From Deltaproteobacteria bacterium (GTDB lineage: Bacteria > Desulfobacterota > Desulfobacteria > Desulfobacterales > C00003060): a DNA stretch of 33,372 nucleotides. Under the pieces are notes generated by a model, which was given only the letters and a program-made list of their open reading frames with translations, made no database searches and was not told the origin of the DNA. Within the stretch, counting starts at the first letter, position 1. Every line of letters starts with the position of its first letter. The stretch covers positions 1-33,372 of the forward strand of contig JAFDFO010000001.1 in the NCBI GenBank assembly GCA_019309815.1, given 5' to 3'. The position numbers were made by a program, and so were the translations under genes. Shown here one piece after another: positions 1 through 8,031 of this stretch.

Positions 1-442
1 TTGCGGAGAGCCAAACGTAGAGTTTAAGATGCATTCGTCCAAGCCCGCCCTGATCCATCCGTCCCGATCTCAAATAGTGAATCCGTCTTTTGTCAAACTC
101 GCTTGCCCATATGCAGATCTGTTCTTGTTCCTCTGGAGTTATCTTTCCTCCTTTTCCCCTGTGTCGATATGGCTCTATAACCCGTCTCACCTCGGGTTTG
201 ATAAACGGCCAGAAGACATCTTCAATCTCATCCACGCCTGGCGTCACACCCAAAGAGGAGAGGCTGTCTTCCACTACTTCATCGATATAGAAGGCACGTC
301 CCCCAGGATAAATCACATACTTTGCCAGGTTCGTACCCAAACCAAAGAGCTCTCGGCTTCTAAACAGATCGCCATCTTTTTTGTATGACTCCCTGATAAA
401 ATAGTGGCGCTTACCCTTTATTGTGCGTTGTGCAAGATACAA
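1..442 (-). CDS. Conserved hypothetical protein, partial (runs off left edge)
   Basis: The reverse strand from about 508 to the window edge is one open frame that the ORF track misses because it has no stop inside the window. It reads as a real protein: a lysine-rich start (LAQRTIKGKRHYFIRESY), then LFGLGTNLAKYVIYPGG, FYIDEVVEDSL and DVFWPFIKPEVRRVIE, followed by a charged region. I do not recognise a named domain. The pattern 'KGKxHYFIRES...GxGTNxxxYVIYPGG' suggests a soluble cytoplasmic protein. The start is uncertain. I chose TTG at 442 because a GGAGG lies about 5 bases upstream; GTG codons at 448 and 454 are alternatives. It is on the same strand as the next genes, with about 170 bases between, so it could belong to the same cluster. 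The overlapping plus-strand 119-aa ORF is a shadow. Confidence 0.6.
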   Translation of the reverse strand, partial: MYLAQRTIKGKRHYFIRESYKKDGDLFRSRELFGLGTNLAKYVIYPGGRAFYIDEVVEDSLSSLGVTPGVDEIEDVFWPFIKPEVRRVIEPYRHRGKGGKITPEEQEQICIWASEFDKRRIHYLRSGRMDQGGLGRMHLKLYVWLSA

Positions 443-610
443 CAGCACCTCCACAAGTACCAACTCGTAAGTATCAATGACTGATTGCCAGGCAACCTTA
501 TTGGATAGTTAAAACATATGACACTGGGGGGTTGTTTTCAAGTATTCACGGGAATAGCGCGTGTCGAGTTTCGCAGAAGATGGTGGTGACAAGGGCCAAA
601 ATGGGAAGCC

Positions 611-1912
611 CTAGTCGGATGTAACATGAGAACGGAAGACTCGGAATTTGCCATTCGGCTCGCACTGTATCTCCGGAACCAATTCAATTCGGAACTCAAC
701 AGACGCACCGACCCGCTCCTTAACGAAGCTTTCTATCTTTTTTATCTCTTCTTCCGGTGCATTGTCTCTTGGCACAATCTGTGAAACTATCCGATCCTCA
801 CGTTCCTGAATTAGTCTATACTCTCGAATCCAGGAAGCTATGTCGATCAAATACGACAGTTCCCAGGGGTGTATCAGCCTTCCTCCCGGCAGCAGGAAGT
901 AATCCATTACACGCCCCTGAATGTTGCGTATGGTCGAAAATGGTTGTCCGCATTTGCAGGTATCGGTTCCTCTTGTCACAATGTCATCCAACCGATATCG
1001 AATGAAAGGCATTGCAAACGAATGAAGATTTGTTACCACCACTTCACCCTGCTCTCCTTCTTTTGTCGGGGTGCCATTCTTCAACACTTCCACAATTGTA
1101 CAGTCATCGCACGTATGCAGTTCGCCTGTTTCCTTGCATTCCCAGGCAAGCACGTTAGATTCGTAGCTACCATAAATATTGAAGACGGGTACCCTAAAAG
1201 CTTCCCTCACATGCTCGCGCATCAAGGGGGTGAGCACCTCACCTCCCACCACTACGAAGCGAGGACAAATCGGTTTCTTATCGTGTTCTTGTAGGAGGTG
1301 AGACAGGCGGTGTACAACTCCAGGGTAGCTTTTCAAAATATCAGGGTTCACGTCCTGAACTTTTCGAAGAATGTCCCTCAATGGAAAACGGCAATCAATG
1401 TTGGTCCACTTATAGAGGCCTAAGGTTTGTATGGATCGTCGAACGAGCTGGTAGTCGCGGGGGTGTGTTTCTTCAATGAACGAAATGCGTGCAATGTGGT
1501 CCGTGCTTCGCTGTCCATAGTAATGCATGGCACGCCATCGGAACGCTTGGAGTAACCTTTCCTCCGCCCAGGTTCGCCTGACAACCATGGGCTTACCCGT
1601 GGAACCTCCTGTTCTGAGGACAATAAGACGTTCCAGATTCGCCCGGCGTGACACCAATTCTCGTGCATGAAGCATTTGCAGGTCACTCTTTGAAGTGATC
1701 GGAATGGCTGAAAGATCATCGACGCTTCTGATATCTTGAGGCTTTAGACCCTCTCGATCAAAGAGCCTTCTGTAATAGGGGACGTTTTCATAGGCGTGGG
1801 TGACGACACGGCGTAACTGTCTATCTTGGAAGCTGACTATTTCCTCTCGTTCCAAATATGGATGACGTATCAATGAAAACAGACTATGAAGTCGATTTGG
1901 CAGCATATTCAT
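611..1912 (-). CDS. CapK/PaaK-like adenylate-forming enzyme (phenylacetate-CoA ligase family)
   Basis: This 433-residue protein belongs to the phenylacetate-CoA ligase/CapK branch of the AMP-forming ligases. Family members activate a carboxylate as an acyl-adenylate and pass it to CoA, a carrier protein or a sugar amine. Visible signatures are the N-terminal YENVPYYRRLFD block (about 40-52), the nucleotide-binding loop TGGSTGKP (about 101-108), PFIRYRLDDIV (about 300) and a CKCG pair followed by GRVMDYFLLPGG, which leads into the small C-terminal lid domain. Length is normal for the family. CapK-like members are common in polysaccharide clusters, and the neighbours (methyltransferase, carbamoyltransferase) fit that. 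The substrate cannot be read from sequence. No clear ribosome binding site precedes the ATG. A true phenylacetate-CoA ligase is less likely because no phenylacetate pathway genes are nearby. Confidence 0.85.
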   Translation of the reverse strand: MNMLPNRLHSLFSLIRHPYLEREEIVSFQDRQLRRVVTHAYENVPYYRRLFDREGLKPQDIRSVDDLSAIPITSKSDLQMLHARELVSRRANLERLIVLRTGGSTGKPMVVRRTWAEERLLQAFRWRAMHYYGQRSTDHIARISFIEETHPRDYQLVRRSIQTLGLYKWTNIDCRFPLRDILRKVQDVNPDILKSYPGVVHRLSHLLQEHDKKPICPRFVVVGGEVLTPLMREHVREAFRVPVFNIYGSYESNVLAWECKETGELHTCDDCTIVEVLKNGTPTKEGEQGEVVVTNLHSFAMPFIRYRLDDIVTRGTDTCKCGQPFSTIRNIQGRVMDYFLLPGGRLIHPWELSYLIDIASWIREYRLIQEREDRIVSQIVPRDNAPEEEIKKIESFVKERVGASVEFRIELVPEIQCEPNGKFRVFRSHVTSD

Positions 1913-2014
1913 CGAACTGGATTAAATGTCTCTTATGAATAATTCAGGGTTTTATGTTCTGACTTGTGCTCGGGTGGACGCCCCCGTGGGGTATTCCGCT
2001 TGATGGAAACAGCT

Positions 2015-3172
2015 TCAACCCTGGTTGCCGAGCTTGGACACAATGTCTTTGGCCCGCTCTCCCAGTGTCCGTCTTCCTCTATTTCTCTCCTCCTCTAGGA
2101 AAACCTTCCACCTCTTCTTGCAATCACACTTCGGCAAATTATCAAATGCCGATAACACCCTCGTGTTATTATATTCTGCTATACAATCTTCAACCGCCGC
2201 CGAACAGGCACACGCTTCTCCCTTTTTGTCATAGTTGTGCCTCCTGTCCAGAACCTTAGGCACTTCCTCCGGAATCCCCACCCTTAACCGGCCCTTGGAG
2301 AACTCGTGCGTCTCAAATATTACTCTCACCACAGACCAAAGCCAAGGAGTAGTATACAGGTCATTGGCATACATCTCCGTGAGCAGACAATCTCCCTGCA
2401 CCACGCCGGGCTCGAGCGACATCTTCAAGGAAATGTTCTTTTTCGATGATAAGCTCGAAAGATATTTGATAGTATTCACACCATCATCAATCGCTTCCCT
2501 CTCAGTCAAAATTGCCGGCTTAAACATCACATAGGAAAACAGATGCACGCCGCATGACTTCAAGACATCCACCGCTTTTTCAAAGTCGATCAATGAGAAG
2601 TTCTTGTTGATGCAGAAGTTGCGAATGGTATCATCTGCCGTTTCAAGACCAATCCCTACCCACAGCCGCCTTTGTCCGATTTTGTCTTTTATCTCCAATA
2701 TCTTTTTCTCGTCTATGTCTTCCGGTCTTGAGTCAATAAGAATATCCTCAATGCTGTTGATCCCACCAATCTTTTCAAAAAGCATTGACCTGATTTCCGG
2801 AGAAACCTGCCAATCATTCAACAGAGACCCGGCGTTGAACAAGTCGAACTCGGTGATATTCTGTCCGGCAAAGTCTTGTGTCCTCAGGATCTTCTCAATC
2901 TGCTGTTCGGTTTCTGCACAAGAGACGGCTTCCCCTTGGCTCGAAGCTGTTACCAAACCGCAATTGAAACAAGGCCCGGCATTGTTAATGGCGTAGGAGC
3001 AACCTCGACTGTTGAGTATGACAATGAGCCTCTTTTGAAGCCCCTGCTTTTGCGATTCAACCACTTGGTGCCAGATATGACTGGATGTTGAGGTCTTTTC
3101 AAAGTTCTCCCTTCTGTGCACAACGCTCTTATTAATCCTTTGTAGGTCTTTTAGTAATTTGGTTTCTAGCAT
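2015..3172 (-). CDS. Radical SAM protein with a CX9CX2C cluster motif
   Basis: This 385-residue protein has an early cysteine motif, RGCSYAINNAGPCFNCG (Cys58, 68 and 71). That is a widened radical-SAM [4Fe-4S] site, CX9CX2C rather than the usual CX3CX2C. It is followed by barrel-like segments: FDLFNAGSLLND, EDILIDSRPEDID, WVGIGLETADD and LFSYVMFKPAILTEREA. Similar widened motifs occur in the Elp3-like and archaeosine-synthase partner (RaSEA/TIGR01210) group, the closest match I can suggest from memory. A second Cys group near the C-terminus (ACACSAAVEDC, then CDCKKRW) may bind another cluster or metal. It lies between the CapK-like ligase and the methyltransferase with gaps of about 100 and 43 bases, so it is probably part of the same pathway. 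The reaction is unknown. No strong ribosome binding site is seen before the ATG. Confidence 0.75.
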   Translation of the reverse strand: MLETKLLKDLQRINKSVVHRRENFEKTSTSSHIWHQVVESQKQGLQKRLIVILNSRGCSYAINNAGPCFNCGLVTASSQGEAVSCAETEQQIEKILRTQDFAGQNITEFDLFNAGSLLNDWQVSPEIRSMLFEKIGGINSIEDILIDSRPEDIDEKKILEIKDKIGQRRLWVGIGLETADDTIRNFCINKNFSLIDFEKAVDVLKSCGVHLFSYVMFKPAILTEREAIDDGVNTIKYLSSLSSKKNISLKMSLEPGVVQGDCLLTEMYANDLYTTPWLWSVVRVIFETHEFSKGRLRVGIPEEVPKVLDRRHNYDKKGEACACSAAVEDCIAEYNNTRVLSAFDNLPKCDCKKRWKVFLEEERNRGRRTLGERAKDIVSKLGNQG

Positions 3173-3215
3173 GATCTAAAATAGTCAAGTCGCCTACGAC
3201 AGAAAACGCAGCCGA

Positions 3216-4313
3216 CTACCTTTTACGGGCAATCAGGCCATGGGCAAAAAACACCTCGAAAAAACGCTCGAAAATCCAGAATATCCAAGGAATGTAGGCT
3301 TTCTCATCGAGAATCTCAAAGTTCTGCAAAATACGCCCGCGGATTGCATCCGCCGTTCGAACACCCTTCGTTCCCCCGATCCACCGTTTTCTCCCAGTGA
3401 GGGCGGTGTTCCAATTGTATGGCGAAGTCAACGAAAGAATCCCTTCCGGCCTTAGCACCCGCTCTTGTTCTGCAATTGTCCCTTCCGGGTCCGCCAATCG
3501 GTCGATAATGTTCCAGCTGTTAGTAACGCCGAAACTGTTTGGGGAAAAGGGCAGATTGGCGGCAGACGCAACCACGATTTCCACATTGTCTCGGCTGAAA
3601 TCCGGGAGAAGACGCTTCTCGCCGATGTCCCCATCGAATTTTAGCCAGTAGTCATTCATAGGGCAGGGGAAATGGCGCAGGACACGGCGTGCCACAGAAG
3701 CTGACCTGAAGGCGAATTCTACTCCATAGACCAGCTTGCAGTGCCCGGCCAATTCGTAGACACCACGTCCCACGCTGCAGCCGAGATCAAGAGCCAGCAT
3801 GGTCGGATCCAGGAACGGTTCGAGCATTCCAACTGCGACAGAGTAGAAATCAGAGCCGTAATGATCATGCACGATGGCTCGAAAGGGGTGACCTTCTGGC
3901 AAAGTCCTCCAGAAATCGTCGAAGTGAACGGCCAGATATTCGTGCGTTGTCGCCAGACTCTCGTACTTGTCTTCCTTCTCTGTTCTTGGAGCTGTGTCTG
4001 CATTCTTTGTCCGGATCAACTGATCCATGGTCTGTCCAACCGGAAAGCCTGCCTCCCTTGCGAGGCCGGTAATGGTGTCGTACCTGTCCCACAGATAGTG
4101 CCACGGGTCCGTAACGAGGATGGGAAGGCCGCACAAAACAGGGTAGGCGCCTCCGCAGTCCTGGCAGGCCAGGATCCCCTCGACAAGTTCATCTTTGTCC
4201 TGTCGCGCATGAACAGGCGTAACGGTCTCATTACCCAACACCAGGCGGCCATGACAAGCGTCACCTTCCATCCTTGCAGGGCAGCAAATATCATCCAAAA
4301 CGAACTTCTGCAT
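3216..4313 (-). CDS. SAM-dependent methyltransferase with N-terminal zinc-ribbon (Trm112-like) segment
   Basis: This is a 365-residue protein in two parts. Residues 1-75 form a Trm112-like zinc-ribbon module: CCPAR near residue 10, then LACQDCGGAYPVLCGLPIL around 48-66. The rest is a class I methyltransferase: motif I ALDLGCSVGRGVYEL (about 170-185), an acidic motif II region, then VVASAANLPFSPNSFGVTNSWNIID and ERVLRPEGILSL. This architecture is common in methyltransferases of bacterial glycan and natural-product clusters. The target is not evident. The small cysteine module could be structural rather than substrate-binding. GAAGGTG about 12 bases before the ATG is a possible but distant ribosome binding site. 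It sits between the radical SAM gene and the carbamoyltransferase on the same strand. Confidence 0.85.
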   Translation of the reverse strand: MQKFVLDDICCPARMEGDACHGRLVLGNETVTPVHARQDKDELVEGILACQDCGGAYPVLCGLPILVTDPWHYLWDRYDTITGLAREAGFPVGQTMDQLIRTKNADTAPRTEKEDKYESLATTHEYLAVHFDDFWRTLPEGHPFRAIVHDHYGSDFYSVAVGMLEPFLDPTMLALDLGCSVGRGVYELAGHCKLVYGVEFAFRSASVARRVLRHFPCPMNDYWLKFDGDIGEKRLLPDFSRDNVEIVVASAANLPFSPNSFGVTNSWNIIDRLADPEGTIAEQERVLRPEGILSLTSPYNWNTALTGRKRWIGGTKGVRTADAIRGRILQNFEILDEKAYIPWIFWIFERFFEVFFAHGLIARKR

Positions 4314-4438
4314 GGCAGTGATGCACCTTCAAATCTGAGATTCTTACCGAGAATAGAGTGAAGCGCTCATGAATCCCTGGCTTAAAGCATCTGTGTAAGA
4401 TCGCCGCCCCCGTGTCGAAAGACAACTTCTGCCTTTCC

Positions 4439-6145
4439 TCAGTGCCTGCCATCCACCACATAGTTCCCTATTACTAGCGCATCGAGGTTTGACTTCTTAA
4501 ACGTTTCGAGGGCGTCGTGAGGCGTACAGACAATTGGCTCTTTTATGTTAAAAGACGTATTCAAGACCATGGGAACGCCGGTCCTCTCACGGAAAGCTTT
4601 TATGAGTTTGTAAAATTTCGAATTGTCCTCGTATTTTATCAATTGAACCCTTGCCGTAAGGTCGGCATGAACAACAGCCGGTATTATTGGCACTTTATCA
4701 CGCCTAACAGGACAAGCAAAGACCATGTACGCCAGGCTTTCGGAGCAACGGCCAAGGGAGAACCATTCATCCGCTGCTTCCGCTAGAACACTTGGAGCGA
4801 GTGGTCGGAAGTTCTCCCTGTGTTTGATCTTCTTGTTCAATCTCTCACGCGCCTCGCTCGTTCGTGGGTCTGCGAGTATGGATCTGTTGCCCAAACCGCG
4901 AGGTCCGAATTCCATACGACCTTGAAACCATCCTATGATTTGGTCTTTGGCAAGCAGCGCTGCTGCTCTTTCCCAAGGTTCTTCCGTATAGTCAGCTTTG
5001 AGGCCCAAACGAGCAACTTCTTCCTCAATCTCTCTGTTGGAAAAAGTTGGCCCAAGATACGGGCTTGGAGGTACAGCGCCCAGCCCGCTGGAGTTTGCGT
5101 CGAGCTTGAAGTTGATTATGAGAGCGGCGCCGGCCGCAGTCCCGGCGTCATGTGGCGCCGGGGGAATATACAGGTTTTCAAATGGGCCCCGGTCTTTTAC
5201 TAGTTGATTGGTTTTACAATTCAAGGCCAGGCCCCCGGCCATACACAGATTCTTCTGGGGAAACAGATCAAAGGCTTTTCTTGCCAATGCAAGAATCGCC
5301 TGGTCAGTGAATCTTTGAAGAGATGAGGCAATGTTGTAATGCCGATGCGCCATTGCCTCTGAGTGCATCCTCTTGGGTCCCAACAAGCTCGCCAGCTTGT
5401 CAAAGCGGGGCTGCCGAAACTGGGCCAAAGAACGGTTCACCCGAAATTCATCCGTGTCCATCCAGCATAGAGTATCAAAGGTCTTCGAGAATCCGTTTTC
5501 GTCTCCATACGCCGCCAACCCCATGACTTTACTTGCATCGCGGCTGGTAAAGCCCAAGAACTCACTTAGCTTCTCCCACAAGAACCCCAGAGAGTGTGGG
5601 TAGTGGATCTCTTCCAGCTCCGTGATTTTGGTGCCGCTTGCTTTGGCTATCATGGTGCTGGCGTTCTCAGCTATCCCGTCTGCCACAAGAACGGCCGCCT
5701 CTGGGAATCGGGAGGCAAAGAATGCGGAGGCAGCATGAGCCAAATGGTGTGTTACCCAATGGAATCGCTCCTGGAGATCTACACCCAGAAAGCGGGACAA
5801 TACCACGGGGACTTTTTGGAGACATGCCCTGAAGACCTCTTCCCCCTCGGCACTTCCCCAGCCACCATCGTGGGCCTCTGTATCCAATTGAAACTGATCG
5901 GCCCGAAGGTGGGGGTTAAAGGAGTAGCAGAATGCGTCGATTTCATCGGGGCCTACGCCGACGCTATCCAGACAGTACTTAATGGCTTTGAGGGGCAAAT
6001 CATGAGGATTGTCAATCCTTGCCTCCTTGGCGTGCTTCTTTCGTGAGAACCGTTCCTCTTCTGCTGCTGCCAATAACTCCCCATCGACTACCAATGCGGC
6101 AGAGGATTCATGGTAAACCGAGTTTATTCCCAGGACTCTATTCAT
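4439..6145 (-). CDS. Carbamoyltransferase, NodU/CmcH/TobZ family
   Basis: This 568-residue protein matches the O-carbamoyltransferase family over its full length. The N-terminal YrdC/Kae1-like fold begins with VLGINSVYHESSAALVVDGEL. The metal-binding histidine motif THHLAHAASAFFAS is near residues 132-145. The C-terminal domain has QGRMEFGPRGLGNRSILADPR and NTSFNIKEPIVCTP. Family members make carbamoyl-AMP from carbamoyl phosphate and ATP, then carbamoylate a hydroxyl on a sugar or antibiotic. Length is typical. It is the first gene of the minus-strand tailoring group, so transcription could start in the 223-base gap upstream. The acceptor is unknown; a Nod-factor-like or surface-glycan sugar is the reasonable guess. 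There is no obvious ribosome binding site before the ATG. Confidence 0.93.
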   Translation of the reverse strand: MNRVLGINSVYHESSAALVVDGELLAAAEEERFSRKKHAKEARIDNPHDLPLKAIKYCLDSVGVGPDEIDAFCYSFNPHLRADQFQLDTEAHDGGWGSAEGEEVFRACLQKVPVVLSRFLGVDLQERFHWVTHHLAHAASAFFASRFPEAAVLVADGIAENASTMIAKASGTKITELEEIHYPHSLGFLWEKLSEFLGFTSRDASKVMGLAAYGDENGFSKTFDTLCWMDTDEFRVNRSLAQFRQPRFDKLASLLGPKRMHSEAMAHRHYNIASSLQRFTDQAILALARKAFDLFPQKNLCMAGGLALNCKTNQLVKDRGPFENLYIPPAPHDAGTAAGAALIINFKLDANSSGLGAVPPSPYLGPTFSNREIEEEVARLGLKADYTEEPWERAAALLAKDQIIGWFQGRMEFGPRGLGNRSILADPRTSEARERLNKKIKHRENFRPLAPSVLAEAADEWFSLGRCSESLAYMVFACPVRRDKVPIIPAVVHADLTARVQLIKYEDNSKFYKLIKAFRERTGVPMVLNTSFNIKEPIVCTPHDALETFKKSNLDALVIGNYVVDGRH

Positions 6146-6368
6146 AACAACTTGTTTTTTGGCGCAGCGACTATAAGAAAACCGACGTCACCGGTCAAGG
6201 AGAAATCTTTGGAACGCGTTGTGTTACAGCGATTATCGCCCTTTACTTACCACAAGCCAAAGTAGTTATTGGGATGCAAGAATCAGGAACATGTCCGGTC
6301 AAATCAGGGTTGGCAGGAAAAACATTGGAGTCAAGTAGCGACTTTCGGCACAAGCGAATGCAAAACAG

Positions 6369-7097
6369 CTATACGGGCGGCACCCATCTTTTTCTTGAGG
6401 CATCATAGCACCAGCTATTCGGTAGGGCTGCCCTGGAATGGAACCTGGGGTTTTCTGCCCAATTGAGGAGTTCTGCATGGGCCTCATTGATCTGGACAAA
6501 TCGATTACTCGTATCACCCTTGTCTGGATGAAACAGTTTTGCCTGCTTCCTATAGGCAGACTTGATGCGCTGCATGCTGTCTTTGGACACAATCTGTTCT
6601 CTGGTCAACTCCAGAAGTCTCAGCGCGTTTTTCGCTTTATAGTTCAACTGGGGCGTCTTCTTTGAAGTCGGAACGATGGCGCTCGCAGGAATGTCCCTGC
6701 GCGATGCTTCATCCAGGAGATGCTGCGATGCCCACCACCTTGAACCCGTTTGTTCCTCGCGTTTGTACCATTCGCGCCCTGCTTGTTCAATCATACCCAG
6801 AAGATCTTCGGCCACCTTCTTGTGTCCGTCCCTCTGCCATACAAATCTTGATATTGTCTTGGCCCCCACCGGCAGAATATCCAGGATAAGAATGGTGTCC
6901 GTGTACGAAAACGCTGCGTAACGTGCACGCAGGGTCTGGACAAGTCCTGTCGCAATGTATAGGGCAAACTCCAGCCTTTTTCTGCATTTATCAGCACAAT
7001 ACCGACGCCTTCCCTTGGGAAGTTCATTTTCTCCGCAGGAAAGACAAAACTTCCTCCTGGTCGAAGACGCCACTGGTCGTAGGGTTTCTGTTTTCAT
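6369..7097 (-). CDS. J-domain (DnaJ-like) protein with N-terminal zinc finger
   Basis: The N-terminus has a four-cysteine finger (KFCLSCGENELPKGRRRYCADKC). A middle helical region (RFVWQRDGHKKVAEDLLGMIE) follows, then a C-terminal J domain: IKSAYRKQAKLFHPDKGDTSNRFVQINEAHAEL. The HPD tripeptide needed to stimulate Hsp70 ATPase is intact. It therefore probably recruits DnaK to a target bound by the rest of the protein. The J domain is at the C-terminus rather than the N-terminus, and there is no Gly/Phe linker or classic DnaJ zinc domain, so this is a class C J protein and not DnaJ itself. I chose the ATG at 7097 (242 aa); the ORF track starts at an upstream GTG (7118, 249 aa), and neither has a strong ribosome binding site. 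It lies downstream of pyrE on the same strand. Confidence 0.8.
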   Translation of the reverse strand: MKTETLRPVASSTRRKFCLSCGENELPKGRRRYCADKCRKRLEFALYIATGLVQTLRARYAAFSYTDTILILDILPVGAKTISRFVWQRDGHKKVAEDLLGMIEQAGREWYKREEQTGSRWWASQHLLDEASRRDIPASAIVPTSKKTPQLNYKAKNALRLLELTREQIVSKDSMQRIKSAYRKQAKLFHPDKGDTSNRFVQINEAHAELLNWAENPRFHSRAALPNSWCYDASRKRWVPPV

Positions 7098-7201
7098 GTG
7101 TGCTGTCTTCAGGCTCACGAAAATCTCGCTCTCAAAAATTCTACCGGCAAGTTATTATACGGTCATCCGTGCTGTCAAATCATATTGCTCCACGAAACCA
7201 C

Positions 7202-7438
7202 CTATGGTGACATGCCTTTCTTGGTTCTATAATATCCGCGCTCGTAGTGTTTGTTAGCATGCTTGTCGAACACAGCTTCGTTTTGATGTATATATTTGTA
7301 GCCGTGCCACCTCCCTCGGGCCAAGACCACCTCGTCTCCAAGACTGAACTTCTTGCCGCATGCCGGGCATCCCTCTGTATTAAGTCTGTTTTGCTTTTCA
7401 AGGTCTATCAGCACCTTGAACTCTCTCTTGCGTTCCAC
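7202..7438 (-). CDS. Small Cys-pair protein of unknown function
   Basis: This short protein has one CPACG pair (TEGCPACGKKFSLGDEVVLARG) followed by a basic, aromatic tail (WHGYKYIHQNEAVFDKHANKHYERGYYR). It looks like half of a zinc site, possibly completed by the His residues. The track begins it at a TTG (7459) that overlaps the pyrE stop codon. I prefer the GTG at 7438 (78 aa), because GAGGGGG lies upstream of it at a workable distance. Tight spacing after pyrE suggests co-transcription. No function can be assigned. Confidence 0.6.
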   Translation of the reverse strand: MERKREFKVLIDLEKQNRLNTEGCPACGKKFSLGDEVVLARGRWHGYKYIHQNEAVFDKHANKHYERGYYRTKKGMSP

Positions 7439-7455
7439 TGGGACAGCACCCCCTC

Positions 7456-8031
7456 TCAAGTGTTGCTCACCACTTCTCTCTTTTGGTACACGGCCATAAG
7501 GTCTGCTACTGTGACGATTGCTTCGATGGAGTCCACATGCGCCTTTACGGCCTCCATGCCTCCCTCTTCGCGATCCACCAGCACAACGACCTTGACCACC
7601 TCAAGACCTTCTGCCCGGGCCCGTTCCACGGCCTTTATGGTAGAACCCCCGGTGGTGACGACATCTTCAACAATAACTACTTTCTCCCCTGGTTGCATAT
7701 CCCCCTCGAGCCACTTGACGATACCGTGATCCTTCTGCGTTTTGCGGATTGAAAATGCCCTCAGAGGCTTTTCCTTCAAATAAGAGACAAAAGCTGCAGC
7801 TAAGGCCACAGGATCCGCCCCAAAAGTCAGGCCGCCTATCCCTTGTGCATCAGCCTCCTTGACACAATCGAAAACCATGTGACCGACAAGAAACATCCCC
7901 TTCGGATGTAGTGTCGTGGGTTTACAGTTCACGTAGAAATGGCTCTGGCGACCAGAAACCAGTCGATATATGGGCTCTTTGCTGTACATAAAAGACTTCT
8001 CGCAAAGCATCTCGATAAGCTCTTGTTTCAT
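7456..8031 (-). CDS. pyrE: Orotate phosphoribosyltransferase
   Basis: This 191-residue enzyme converts orotate and PRPP to orotidine 5'-phosphate in pyrimidine synthesis. The type I phosphoribosyltransferase PRPP loop is clear: [21 protein letters not shown]. The N-terminal part has [20 protein letters not shown], typical of PyrE, and length is normal. An AGGAGG precedes the ATG at good spacing. It is the first gene of a minus-strand group reading into the small Cys-pair protein and then the J-domain gene. It diverges from the TolC-like gene across an 845-base gap. I see no pyrimidine attenuator upstream. Confidence 0.93.
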   Translation of the reverse strand: MKQELIEMLCEKSFMYSKEPIYRLVSGRQSHFYVNCKPTTLHPKGMFLVGHMVFDCVKEADAQGIGGLTFGADPVALAAAFVSYLKEKPLRAFSIRKTQKDHGIVKWLEGDMQPGEKVVIVEDVVTTGGSTIKAVERARAEGLEVVKVVVLVDREEGGMEAVKAHVDSIEAIVTVADLMAVYQKREVVSNT

